This document shows positions 52,948 through 61,591 of a stretch of DNA of 64,000 bases, piece after piece; positions within the stretch are counted from its first letter, which is position 1; each line of letters opens with the position of its first letter. Origin of the DNA: Nocardia africana NBRC 100379. Lineage in GTDB: Bacteria > Actinomycetota > Actinomycetes > Mycobacteriales > Mycobacteriaceae. The stretch is from the NCBI RefSeq assembly GCF_001612635.1, contig NZ_BDAV01000013.1, forward strand, positions 310,001 to 374,000, written 5' to 3'. The notes under the pieces were generated by a model. That model saw only the letters and a program-made list of their open reading frames with translations. It was not told the DNA's origin and searched no databases. The position numbers and the translations under genes were made by a program.

Positions 52948-53001
52948 ACTGTCGCCGCCCCGGCTGATATCGGACTGACGCCGGGCTGACATGCCCGCTG
53001 A
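52948..53001 (-). promoter_or_regulatory. SARP-type promoter of the DUF4097-P450 operon
   Basis: On the minus strand four TCAG repeats at 53001-52998, 52989-52986, 52978-52975 and 52967-52964 are spaced 12, 11 and 11 bases. Seven bases after the last heptamer (TCAGCCG) is GACAGT, a possible -10, and the transcript would begin near the GTG at 52940. The same layout is seen before the ABC operon at 58.0 kb. Direct heptamers with 11-bp steps and ~8 bases to the -10 are the known layout of SARP sites. Confidence 0.72.
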
Positions 53002-53059
53002 CATGATGTTTCCCCTGCTGGGACGGGTGATCTCACACCGGCCGGTTCGCCACGGCAGA

Positions 53060-56000
53060 ATGTTGCGGGTGCGAATCGGGATGCTTGGAACGCTCGACAT
53101 CCGGGCAGATGACGGTGAAGTGATCGAGGTACCGGGGGCCCGGTTGCGGGCGCTGTTGATCGCCCTCGCACTCGAGCCCGGCCGCGCGGTCCCCAAGGCG
53201 ACGCTGGTCGACTGGATTTGGGGGGAGCAACCGCCCGCCGACGCGGCGAATGCGTTGCAGGCGTTGGTTTCCCGGCTGCGGCGGGTGCTGCCGGACGGAT
53301 CGCTCGACGGGCAGGCCGGCGGCTACCGGCTGGCGGTGGATCCGGGCGCGGTCGACGCGTTGCGGTTCGAACGTCTCCTCGAGCAGGCTCGTGGCGGCGA
53401 CGTCGTCCGGCAGACGCATCTGCTGCGCGAGGCCCTGGCGCTGTGGCGCGGGGCGCCGATGCAGGACATCGACGTGCGCGACAGCGAGGCGGTCGCGGCG
53501 GTGGTCACCCGCTTCGAAGGGTTGCAACTGGCCGCGCTGGAAGATCTGTACGAAGCGGAGATCCGCCTCGGACGCGGACCGGAGCTGGTCGCCGAGCTCA
53601 CCGAGTTGGTGGCCCGGCATCCGGTCCGGGAACGATTGGTCGCCGCGTTGATGCGGGCGCTGGCCGCGGCGGGCCGCGGCGCCGAGGCCCTGCTCGTCTA
53701 TCAGCGGGCCCGCGAAGCACTCGCCGACACGCTGGGTGTGGATCCCGCCCCGGAACTGTCCGATCTGCACGTGGCCCTGCTGCGCGGCGAAGCGGGACCC
53801 CGAGACAGCGAGCGCAAGACCAACCTGCGGGCCGAATTGACCACATACATCGGCACATACACCGATGTCGCCGCCGTGCGCGAACTCATCGCAAACCACC
53901 GGCTCACCACCTTGACCGGTCCGGGCGGCTCGGGGAAGACAAGGCTGGCGCTGGAGACCGCACGCACGCTGCTGGACGACCTGCAGGACGGGGCCTGGCT
54001 GGTGGAGCTGGCCTCCGTCGGCGCCGGCGGTGACGTGGCGCAATCGGCCCTGGCCGCATTCGGTCTGCGCGACGCGTTGCTCGGTGCCACGCCGGACGCG
54101 GAACCGGTCGACCGGCTCGTCGCGGCGATCCGAGACCGCGAGACGCTGCTGATCCTGGACAACTGCGAGCACGTGATCGACGCCGCCGCGGCCTTCGCCC
54201 ATCGGGTCCTCGGAGAATGCCGGGGCCTGCGGATAGTCGCCACGAGCCGGGAACCGCTCGGCATCACGGGCGAGGCGCTGTGGCAGGTGGCGCCGCTCGC
54301 GTTGCCGGCCGAGGACGCGGAGCCGGCCGAGATCGAATCCTCCCCCGCCGTCCAGTTACTGCGCGACCGGGCCGGCGCGGTCCGTACCGATCTGGATATG
54401 ACGAATCCCGCCACCCTGTCGACCATCGCACGCGTCTGCCGGGCACTCGACGGCATACCGCTGGCTATCGAACTGGCCGCGGCCCGGCTGCGCACCATGT
54501 CCCTCGACCAGCTCGCCGACCGCCTCGACGATCGATTCCGCCTGCTCACCGGTGGCAGCCGCACCGCCATCCCGCAGCACCGGACGTTGCGCGCGGTGGT
54601 CGATTGGAGCTGGGAACTGCTCACCGACGCCGAGCGGATGGTGCTGCGCCGGCTGTCGGTCTTCGCCGGCGGTGCGAGTCTCGAAGCGGCCGAGCAGATC
54701 TGCGCGGGCATCTCCGACGAGCCGGGAGACGTCGAGCAGTGGGAGGTGCTCGACGTGCTGACGGCACTGACCGAGAAGTCGCTGCTGCTCAACACGGCGG
54801 ACGGCGAGCCCCGCTACCGGATGCTCGAGACGATCAGACAGTACGCCCACGACCGTCTGGTCGCGGCCGGCGAAGCGGAACGTGTTCGCCGGCGCCATCT
54901 TTCGTACTTCACGACCCTCGCCGATACCGCGGAGCCGCATCTGCGCCGCGCCGAGCAACTGGAGTGGCTCGCCAGGCTCGACGCCGAACACGACAACATC
55001 GCGGTCGCGCTGCGCGGCGCGCTCGCCGACGACGACGCGGCGGGAGCGATGCGGCTCGCGGCGGCCGCCGGCTGGTACTGGTGGCTCGGCGGGCACAAAG
55101 CCGAAGGGATGGAACTGATCACCGCCGCGGCACGAATCGGCGGGCACGAAGGCGGCAGCGAAGCGTCACCACGCAGTGCCCTCGCGAGTGCCGCCATCGA
55201 CACAGCGGCACGAATCGGCGGGCACGAAGGCGGCAGCGAAGCATCACCGGACGATCAGATCCGCGCTCGGGTCTACGGCCTGATCGTGCATTTCATGAGC
55301 TCCGGGCCGAACGACGAACACCAGGTGGCCGAATGGGTCCACAAGGCCTACGACCTCAGCCGCGAGAATTTGAGCGACTATCCGCTATTGGCGTTCATCG
55401 GCGCCCTGCACCGCATGTTGCGCGGCGGCGACGAGTTCCTGACCGCATTCGAACCGTTGCTCACCCACGACGATCCCTGGGTGCGGGCGCTGTCCCGGCT
55501 GCAGGTGGGCAAGGCGCGCATCGCCCTCGGTTTCCCCGGCCGGGAGGCGGACGACCATCTGGAGGCGGCACTGGCCGAATTCCGGGCGCTCGGCGAGCGC
55601 TGGGGAATGTCGTTCGCCCTGACCGAGCTGGCGAACCGGATCGCCATGCGCGGCGAATTCGCCATCGCCTGTGCGCATCTGGACGAGGCGATCGCGGTGG
55701 TCACCGAGGTCGGCGCCATCGAGGACGTCTTCCTGATCCGGGCGCGCCAGGCTCAACTGTATTGGCTGCTGGGCGACGCCGAGGCGAGCGCCGACGCCAT
55801 GGCGCAGGCGCAGCGGTTCGCGGACCGCTCCGCCTGGCCGAACGCGCTGGCCGAATTGGCCTTCACCAAGGCCGAACTGGCCCGCTGGCAGGGCGATACG
55901 GAACAAGCCCGCCGGCAGATCGAGATCGCGACATCCCTGCAGGGCGGCGACGCGGACCGGAGCTACGTCGACGCGTTGACGAACCACCAGCTGGGTTGTC

Positions 56001-56323
56001 TCACAATGGATTTGGATGTCGCACGCACACTGCACGCCGCCGCGTTGCGGGCGGCGACCGGTGCCGGTTACGCACCGCTCACCGCATTGATCCTGGTGGG
56101 GATCGCGGATCTGGCGTCACGGGGCGGAGAGCACGAACAGGCGGTCCGGTTGCTCGCGGCCAGTGCCGCGGTCCGCGGGCTGGTCGACCGCGCCCAGCCG
56201 GATGTGGAGCGGATCGAGCAGACAGCACGACGTCGCCTCGGTGACCAGCGGTTCACCGAGGCGACGTCTGAAGGGGCACAAGCGAAGTGGGAGGAACTGG
56301 CGGCGACTACGCTCGCTTGTTGA
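53060..56323 (+). CDS. AfsR/SARP-type large regulator (BTAD, NB-ARC, TPR)
   Basis: A 1087-aa regulator. An N-terminal winged-helix domain (about residues 1-95, LLIALALEPGRAVPKATLVDWIW) and the BTAD domain (97-243) form the SARP core. It is followed by an NTPase with P-loop TGPGGSGKTRLA near 286-297 and LLILDNCEHVID, then TPR-like helices. It probably activates genes through direct TCAG repeats seen before the DUF4097-P450 and ABC operons. A 26-residue segment is duplicated near residues 690-730. Its 3' end overlaps the convergent permease by 17 bases. The start may be ATG 53060 or GTG 53069. Confidence 0.9.
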   Translation: MLRVRIGMLGTLDIRADDGEVIEVPGARLRALLIALALEPGRAVPKATLVDWIWGEQPPADAANALQALVSRLRRVLPDGSLDGQAGGYRLAVDPGAVDALRFERLLEQARGGDVVRQTHLLREALALWRGAPMQDIDVRDSEAVAAVVTRFEGLQLAALEDLYEAEIRLGRGPELVAELTELVARHPVRERLVAALMRALAAAGRGAEALLVYQRAREALADTLGVDPAPELSDLHVALLRGEAGPRDSERKTNLRAELTTYIGTYTDVAAVRELIANHRLTTLTGPGGSGKTRLALETARTLLDDLQDGAWLVELASVGAGGDVAQSALAAFGLRDALLGATPDAEPVDRLVAAIRDRETLLILDNCEHVIDAAAAFAHRVLGECRGLRIVATSREPLGITGEALWQVAPLALPAEDAEPAEIESSPAVQLLRDRAGAVRTDLDMTNPATLSTIARVCRALDGIPLAIELAAARLRTMSLDQLADRLDDRFRLLTGGSRTAIPQHRTLRAVVDWSWELLTDAERMVLRRLSVFAGGASLEAAEQICAGISDEPGDVEQWEVLDVLTALTEKSLLLNTADGEPRYRMLETIRQYAHDRLVAAGEAERVRRRHLSYFTTLADTAEPHLRRAEQLEWLARLDAEHDNIAVALRGALADDDAAGAMRLAAAAGWYWWLGGHKAEGMELITAAARIGGHEGGSEASPRSALASAAIDTAARIGGHEGGSEASPDDQIRARVYGLIVHFMSSGPNDEHQVAEWVHKAYDLSRENLSDYPLLAFIGALHRMLRGGDEFLTAFEPLLTHDDPWVRALSRLQVGKARIALGFPGREADDHLEAALAEFRALGERWGMSFALTELANRIAMRGEFAIACAHLDEAIAVVTEVGAIEDVFLIRARQAQLYWLLGDAEASADAMAQAQRFADRSAWPNALAELAFTKAELARWQGDTEQARRQIEIATSLQGGDADRSYVDALTNHQLGCLTMDLDVARTLHAAALRAATGAGYAPLTALILVGIADLASRGGEHEQAVRLLAASAAVRGLVDRAQPDVERIEQTARRRLGDQRFTEATSEGAQAKWEELAATTLAC

Positions 56324-57074
56324 ACGTGGCACGCGACCAGAAGAATCCGACCACGGCGAATCCGGCGCACCAGGCGAGCGCGGCGGCGGTGTAGCCGCCG
56401 GACGGGTGGCCTTCGAGAAATCCGCGCAGCGATTCGATGATCGGCGTGAACGGCTGGTACTGCGCGAACTGCCGGATGCCCTGGCCCATCTTGTCGGCCG
56501 GCACGATCGCGCTGCTCACGAAGGGCAGCATGATCAGCGGCACCACGCTCATACCGGCGGATTCCGGCGTCTTCGCGGCCATCCCCAGGGCGACGGTGAG
56601 CCACGACGCCGCGAACGAGGTCGCGACCATGATGCCGATGGCGGCGAGCCAGTCCGTCGCACTCGCCGGCGGGCGGAAGCCCAGCGCGAAGGCCACACCG
56701 ATGACGGCCGCGATGGCCACGAGATTGGTCAGCATGGTCGCCACCACGTGGCCGATCAGGATGGCGCTGCGGGAGACGTCCATGACCTTGAACCGGTTGA
56801 TGATGCCCTTCGCCATATCGGAGCTCACCGACACCGCGGTGCCGGACAGCCCGTAGCTGATGGCCAGCAGGATCAAACCCGGTGTGGCGTAGTCGATGTA
56901 GTGGCCGCCGACATCGAAGGCGTTGCCGAAGACGTAGACGAAGATCAGCATCATCACGACCGGCATCAGTGCCGCGTTGAAGATGGTGACGGGAGTGCGG
57001 GCGATGTGGGTGAAGTTGCGGCCCAGCATCTTCGACGCGTCGGACAGGGGTGCGGGCATGGTGATCGTACTCAT
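56307..57074 (-). CDS. ABC-2 type exporter permease (DrrB-like)
   Basis: A 255-aa membrane protein of the ABC-2 class with six helices; typical parts are ALMPVVMMLIFVYVFGNAF and PLIMLPFVSSAIVPADKM. In daunorubicin-type systems it forms the channel with the ATPase encoded just upstream. The start overlaps the ATPase stop in an ATGA, and CGGAGG lies 13 bases back. No other permease is present, so the transporter is likely a homodimer of this with the ATPase pair. Confidence 0.88.
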   Translation of the reverse strand: MSTITMPAPLSDASKMLGRNFTHIARTPVTIFNAALMPVVMMLIFVYVFGNAFDVGGHYIDYATPGLILLAISYGLSGTAVSVSSDMAKGIINRFKVMDVSRSAILIGHVVATMLTNLVAIAAVIGVAFALGFRPPASATDWLAAIGIMVATSFAASWLTVALGMAAKTPESAGMSVVPLIMLPFVSSAIVPADKMGQGIRQFAQYQPFTPIIESLRGFLEGHPSGGYTAAALAWCAGFAVVGFFWSRATFNKRA

Positions 57075-58015
57075 CGCGGGGAAACCTCCGTGGTCGCGTG
57101 ACCGGTCAGGGAAAGGAAAACGTCGTCGAGATCGGGGGTGTGGACGGTGACCTCCTCGGCCTCGACCGAGGATTCGGCGAGCCGATCCAGCAGGTGGCGC
57201 AGCGATTTCGTGCCGCCGTTGCCGGGGACGCGCAAGGTCAGCGCGCTGTCGTCGCGGGTGGCGCCGGGCAGGCTGCGCGCCGCCGCATCCAGTTCCTCGG
57301 GTTGTGTGAAGCGAAGCTGGATGTGGCTGCCGGGCACCAGGCGCTTGAGGTCGTCGGGTGTGCCTTCGGCGACGATGCGCCCCTGGTCGAGTACCGCGAC
57401 CCGGTCGGCCAGATGATCGGCTTCCTCGAGGTACTGGGTGGTGAGGAAGATCGTCACACCCTCGGATGTCAACTCCCGCACGATGTCCCACATGGTGCGC
57501 CTGCTGCGCGGATCCAGTCCGGTGGTCGGCTCGTCGAGGAAGACTATCTGCGGTTTGGTGACCAGCGTCATCGCCAGATCCAGCTTCCGGCGCATACCGC
57601 CGGAGTAGGTCGCCGCCCGCTTACCCGCGGACTCCACCAGATCGAACCGCTCCAGCAGTTCGGCCACCACCCGCTTGCCCGCATTCCCGCGCAGCCGATG
57701 CAGTCCCGCCATCAGCCGCAGGTTCTCCTCCCCCGTCAGCAGGTCGTCCACCGCCGCGAACTGCCCGGTCACCCCGATCGCCGCCCGGACGGCCTTACCC
57801 TCGGTGGCGAGGTCGTGGCCGGCGATCCGAGCGGTCCCCCCGTCGGCCTTCGCCAACGTGGTCAATACGTTCACGGTCGTCGTCTTCCCGGCCCCGTTCG
57901 GGCCGAGCAGCGAAAAGATCGTCCCGGCCTCGATGGTCAGATCGATCCCGTCGAGGATCGTCTTGTCCCCGTACGCCTTCCGCAACCCGGAGGCGGCAAT
58001 TGCTGTGCTGTTCAT
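57071..58015 (-). CDS. ABC exporter ATPase (DrrA-like)
   Basis: A 314-aa ATPase of the daunorubicin-resistance type. Walker A LLGPNGAGKTTTVNVLTT, signature YSGGMRRKLDLAMTL, Walker B IVFLDEPTTGLD and the DrrA-type C-terminal domain (VEAEEVTVHTPDLDDVFLSLTG). The ATG lies 24 bases from the first TCAG repeat, so the mRNA is probably leaderless. Probable function: efflux of a toxic or secreted product, perhaps that of the P450 operon. Substrate unknown. Confidence 0.92.
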   Translation of the reverse strand: MNSTAIAASGLRKAYGDKTILDGIDLTIEAGTIFSLLGPNGAGKTTTVNVLTTLAKADGGTARIAGHDLATEGKAVRAAIGVTGQFAAVDDLLTGEENLRLMAGLHRLRGNAGKRVVAELLERFDLVESAGKRAATYSGGMRRKLDLAMTLVTKPQIVFLDEPTTGLDPRSRRTMWDIVRELTSEGVTIFLTTQYLEEADHLADRVAVLDQGRIVAEGTPDDLKRLVPGSHIQLRFTQPEELDAAARSLPGATRDDSALTLRVPGNGGTKSLRHLLDRLAESSVEAEEVTVHTPDLDDVFLSLTGHATTEVSPR

Positions 58016-58022
58016 GGGGACA

Positions 58023-58076
58023 ACTGTGCGGTGGGCGGCTGATACGAGCCTGATGCCGGCCTGACACGATCACTGA
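58023..58076 (-). promoter_or_regulatory. SARP-type promoter of the ABC exporter operon
   Basis: On the minus strand TCAG repeats at 58076-58073, 58064-58061, 58053-58050 and 58042-58039 (steps 12, 11, 11) are followed after the last heptamer by seven bases and CACAGT at 58028-58023 as a -10. The start ATG comes about seven bases later. Layout and surrounding bases match the DUF4097 promoter at 52948-53001. Confidence 0.75.
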
Positions 58077-58133
58077 CACGGAGTTTGCGCTGGTCATCGG
58101 GTCGACCCGCCCGCTTGCGGACTGTGCCCGCCG

Positions 58134-58574
58134 TCAGCCGATCTCCTCGGCCAAGCCGACGATGATGCCCTCCGGACCGCGGACGTAGCAGAGCCGGAAG
58201 ATGTTCTCGTACTGCTCCACCGTGCCGACGAGTTCGGCGCCGTGCCGGCGCACGCGGGCGACGACGTCGTCGATATCGTCGACGGCGAACATGATGCGAC
58301 GGATGCCGAGGGTGTTGGCGGGCGCGTGCTCCGGTTCGGGCCTGACCGGTTCGGGCCGACGGAACATCGCGAGCTCCACCCGCCCGTGTCCGTCCGGGGT
58401 TCGCAGCATCGCGACGTCCTGGCGCACGTCGTCGACGCCGATGACGCGTTCCACCCACCGGCCCTCGACCGGCCCCTGGTTCTCCAGTTCCATACCGAGT
58501 TCGACGAAGAACGCGATCACCGCGTCGATGTCCTCGACCACGATGAGCACGTTGTCCATCCGCTTGATCGCCAC
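58134..58574 (-). CDS. VOC-family protein (glyoxalase fold)
   Basis: A 146-aa vicinal-oxygen-chelate protein: RMDNVLIVVEDIDAVIAFFVELG, RVELAMFRRPEPV, LGIRRIMFAVDDIDDVV and YVRGPEGIIVGLAEEIG. Two half-barrels with likely metal ligands from His/Glu positions; the enzyme activity is not readable. A lone leftward gene 118 bases upstream of the ABC operon; whether it belongs to the SARP regulon is unlikely, since the repeats lie after its stop. Confidence 0.85.
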   Translation of the reverse strand: MAIKRMDNVLIVVEDIDAVIAFFVELGMELENQGPVEGRWVERVIGVDDVRQDVAMLRTPDGHGRVELAMFRRPEPVRPEPEHAPANTLGIRRIMFAVDDIDDVVARVRRHGAELVGTVEQYENIFRLCYVRGPEGIIVGLAEEIG

Positions 58575-58723
58575 AGTCTCTTCTCCGATCGCCGGCCCAC
58601 GGACTCTTCGTGGGTCCGCGAATCACTGAGCGCCCATCATCGAACCGGGCCGGGCAGGGAGCCACTCGCCCCTGCCCGGCCGGGTCTTGCCGAACCGTAC
58701 CGGGTCGTCGCGCGCCGCGACCG

Positions 58724-59683
58724 CTATCCATCTGCCGCGCGGGTGAATCGGCCCGCGAGTGCCCGCAGGTGTTCCGCCAGTTCCGCCGGGGACTCGACCT
58801 CGAACTCCACGTCGAGCATGCCGACCACCAGGGCCACCAAAGCGTAGGAGTCCGAACCCATTTCGAGCCGGCAGGTGTGCTCGTCGATGGGAGTGACGAG
58901 ACCTTCGATGCGGCCGGCGAGCTGCTCGGCCGGAACATGCACCCGCATGACCGACCGGTACGGCCACATCGCGAAGCCCATGGTGCGGCGCAGGTAGGCG
59001 ACCACATCCCCGTCGGGCGACGGTCGGTGCGTGAAGCGCGGGCCGTTGGGCGTGCGCAGCGATATGCGGTCGACACGGAAGGTACGCCAGTCGGCCCGGT
59101 CGCAGTCCCAGCCGACGAGGTACCACCGATGGCCCCAATGCGCGATGCGGTGCGGCTCGACGCTGCGCCGGGTGTCGTCGCCGGTGTGGCTGCGGTAGTC
59201 GAAACGCAGCGTCTCGGCGGCGCGGATGGCGGCAGAGATGCCGGTGAGCTGGTCGGCGTCGACGGCGGGACCGGGGTCGTAGCGGGGCGGCATGGCGACC
59301 ACCGCCCCCCGCAGTGTGTCGACGCGGTGGCGCAGCCGGGCCGGAAGTACCTGCTCCATCTTGGTGAGCGCGCGCAGCGAGGTCTCCTCGATGCCTGCGA
59401 CGGTGCCCGCCGTATTGGTTTGCAGTCCGATCGTGACGGCGACCGCCTCGTCGTCGTCCAGCAGCAGCGGCGGCAAGGAGGCACCTGCGCCGAGCCGATA
59501 TCCGCCGACCGGTCCCATCACACCGTGCACCGGATATCCCAACTCGCGCAGGCGATCCACGTCGCGCCGGATGGTGCGGGTGGTGACGTCGAGTCGTTCG
59601 GCCAGCTCCGTTCCGGTCCAGTCGCGATGTGTCTGCAACAGCGACAGCAACCGCAGCAGCCGGGCCGGCGTGGTTTCGGGCAT
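58724..59683 (-). CDS. WYL-domain HTH regulator (YafY/DeoR-type)
   Basis: A 319-aa regulator. N-terminal HTH_11 (LQTHRDWTGTELAERLDVTTRTIRRDVDRL, key LAERLDVTTRTIRRDV) followed by a WYL domain (HRIAHWGHRWYLVGWDCDRADWR) and a C-terminal WCX-like region. Such proteins bind small ligands or nucleic acids via WYL. An ATG six codons upstream is an alternative start. A perfect 9-bp-arm palindrome lies between it and the divergent epoxide hydrolase, so it probably controls both. Confidence 0.85.
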   Translation of the reverse strand: MPETTPARLLRLLSLLQTHRDWTGTELAERLDVTTRTIRRDVDRLRELGYPVHGVMGPVGGYRLGAGASLPPLLLDDDEAVAVTIGLQTNTAGTVAGIEETSLRALTKMEQVLPARLRHRVDTLRGAVVAMPPRYDPGPAVDADQLTGISAAIRAAETLRFDYRSHTGDDTRRSVEPHRIAHWGHRWYLVGWDCDRADWRTFRVDRISLRTPNGPRFTHRPSPDGDVVAYLRRTMGFAMWPYRSVMRVHVPAEQLAGRIEGLVTPIDEHTCRLEMGSDSYALVALVVGMLDVEFEVESPAELAEHLRALAGRFTRAADG

Positions 59684-59701
59684 GAATCGATCATCTCGCA
59701 T

Positions 59702-59726
59702 GTATAGGACCGTTTCCGTCCTATAC
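59702..59726. promoter_or_regulatory. Perfect palindrome, probable WYL-regulator operator
   Basis: GTATAGGAC (59702-59710) and GTCCTATAC (59718-59726) pair perfectly with a 7-bp spacer. It lies between the divergent regulator and epoxide hydrolase genes, close to both starts. Confidence 0.72.
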
Positions 59727-59744
59727 GGGATGAATGCTCTTCTC

Positions 59745-60896
59745 ATGACCGATACGACGATCACCCCGTTCCGCATCGATATCCCGCAGGAAGACCTGGA
59801 CGAACTGAATTTCCGGCTCGCCCGCACCCGATGGACCGACGCCCTGCCCGGTGTCGGCTGGTCCTATGGGGTCGATCGGGACTACCTGATCGATCTGGCC
59901 GAGTACTGGCGCACCGGCTACGACTGGCGCGAACACGAGGCGAGGTTGAACAAGGTCCCCCAGTTCGTCACCGAAATCGACGGGCAGACAGTGCATTTCA
60001 TGCATGTTCGCTCTCCCGAGCCGGACGCGACGCCGCTGATCCTCACGCACGGCTGGCCCAGCACACCCGTTGACTTCCTCGGCATCTTCGGACCGCTGAC
60101 CGATCCGCGCGCATACGGCGGGGATCCGGCCGACGCGTTCCACGTGGTGGCGCCGTCGGTGCCGGGCTTCGGATTCTCCGGCCCGACCCGCGAAACCGGT
60201 TGGGACGTACCGCGAGTCGCGCGCGCCTGGGCGACGCTGATGCAACGGCTCGGCTACGAACGCTACGGCGCCCAGGGTGGCGACTACGGCAGTCTCATCT
60301 CCCCGGCGCTGGGGCGGGTCGCACCGGACAGGGTGATCGGCGTGCACGTGAACGCGCTGGCCGACGCCGCGACCGCCGGCGGGTCCGGGCGTGAACTCGC
60401 CGACCTGTCGGAGGCCGATCGCGCGAAGGCGATCGCCAACCAGATGTGGTGGTACGGGCACAACGGCTACGCGACCCAGATGGCCTTGCGCCCGCAGACC
60501 ATCGCTTATGCCCTCAACGACTCACCGGTGGGCCAGCTCGCGTGGAATCTCGAATGGTTCGTCGACTGGGATCCGACGGCCACCGACCAAGCGCCGATCG
60601 ACCGCGACATGATCCTGACCGACGTCACGACCTACTGGCTCACCGGCACCGCCGGCTCCGCGGCCCGGATCTACCGGGAGTCCGGGGCGTCGTGGGGCAG
60701 CAAACCCGCACCCTCGGGCGCGCCGACCGCGGTCGCGAACTTCCGGGGCGATCGGGCCGTTCGCGGCCTGGCGGAGGCGGCCAACACGATCGTGCGCTGG
60801 AACGAGTATCCCGTGGGCGGCCACTTCGCTTCTCTGCAGGCGCCGGCGGAGCTCGTCACCGATATTCGCGAATTCTTCCGATCGGTCACCGGCTAG
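59745..60896 (+). CDS. Epoxide hydrolase (alpha/beta-hydrolase, EHN type)
   Basis: A 383-aa protein with the N-terminal EHN domain (FRIDIPQEDLDELNFRLARTRW) and an alpha/beta-hydrolase fold. The oxyanion motif is THGWPSTPVDF, the nucleophile region is QGGDYGS (GxDxG, Asp nucleophile), and the His is in VGGHFASLQAP near the end. It opens epoxides to diols. An ATG five codons earlier (59730) is possible. Its end overlaps the convergent TetR gene by 11 bases. Confidence 0.87.
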   Translation: MTDTTITPFRIDIPQEDLDELNFRLARTRWTDALPGVGWSYGVDRDYLIDLAEYWRTGYDWREHEARLNKVPQFVTEIDGQTVHFMHVRSPEPDATPLILTHGWPSTPVDFLGIFGPLTDPRAYGGDPADAFHVVAPSVPGFGFSGPTRETGWDVPRVARAWATLMQRLGYERYGAQGGDYGSLISPALGRVAPDRVIGVHVNALADAATAGGSGRELADLSEADRAKAIANQMWWYGHNGYATQMALRPQTIAYALNDSPVGQLAWNLEWFVDWDPTATDQAPIDRDMILTDVTTYWLTGTAGSAARIYRESGASWGSKPAPSGAPTAVANFRGDRAVRGLAEAANTIVRWNEYPVGGHFASLQAPAELVTDIREFFRSVTG

Positions 60897-61521
60897 CCGG
60901 AACGATTCCGCTGCGGTGCGTAACCGCTTGTCCCGCAGCCGAATCGGTCCTCGGCGCGACCGCCCACGCGCCCTCGATCATTGCGAAGATCTCGTCCACC
61001 GCGGCATCCGGATCGGCCGATTCGCGCGCCAGGGAGTAGGCGTCGATCACGAATCTCGCGATCGTCCGGCAGGCCGTCGGCGTGCGGGACAGTTCGGGGT
61101 CCGCGCCGATGGCCGTCGCCAGCGACTCGGCGTGCCGCAGCCGCATCGATTCCTCGTACTGCCGCAGGGCGGGCGATTCGTCGATCATCCGCCAGATCGG
61201 ATCGGCGCCCGCCGCCGTGCAGTGTCGCACCAGCGAGAGGATCTCGCGGCGCAGCGCGGGCATGAGCGGCTCACCCGGCGCCCGCTCGGCCACCGCCCGC
61301 GTGAGGCGCTGTTCGAAGTCGTCGTCCCGCTCGAATACCAGCGCCTCTTTCGACGGGAAGTGAGAAAAGAGCGTGGTCACGGCCACGTCGGCTTCCGCCG
61401 CCACATCCCGGATGCCCACCGCGTCGTACCCGCGCTCCAGGAAGAGCCGCAGCGCGGTATCGGCGATCTTCTGGCGGGTCGCGGCCTTCTTCCGCTCACG
61501 ACGTCCGGTCGGCGCAGTCAC
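60886..61521 (-). CDS. TetR-family regulator
   Basis: A 211-aa regulator with N-terminal HTH: RQKIADTALRLFLERGYDAVGIRDVAAEADVAVTTLFSHFPSKEAL (key VTTLFSHF). The C-terminal domain is of the TetR_C_33-like group. It is divergent from a zinc-independent quinone oxidoreductase gene, and the dyad at 61564-61576 stands between them as its likely operator. Confidence 0.87.
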   Translation of the reverse strand: MTAPTGRRERKKAATRQKIADTALRLFLERGYDAVGIRDVAAEADVAVTTLFSHFPSKEALVFERDDDFEQRLTRAVAERAPGEPLMPALRREILSLVRHCTAAGADPIWRMIDESPALRQYEESMRLRHAESLATAIGADPELSRTPTACRTIARFVIDAYSLARESADPDAAVDEIFAMIEGAWAVAPRTDSAAGQAVTHRSGIVPASR

Positions 61522-61563
61522 CTCTGGATGCTATCAACTATGAAAAGCTAACAACTACAAAAT

Positions 61564-61576
61564 ACTAACGGTTAGT
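61564..61576. promoter_or_regulatory. Dyad between TetR and oxidoreductase genes
   Basis: ACTAAC (61564-61569), one G, GTTAGT (61571-61576): perfect 6-bp arms 16 bases before the ATG of the oxidoreductase. The surroundings are AT-rich compared with the genome. Probable TetR operator overlapping the start region. Confidence 0.6.
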
Positions 61577-61591
61577 GTTATCGTCGACCGC

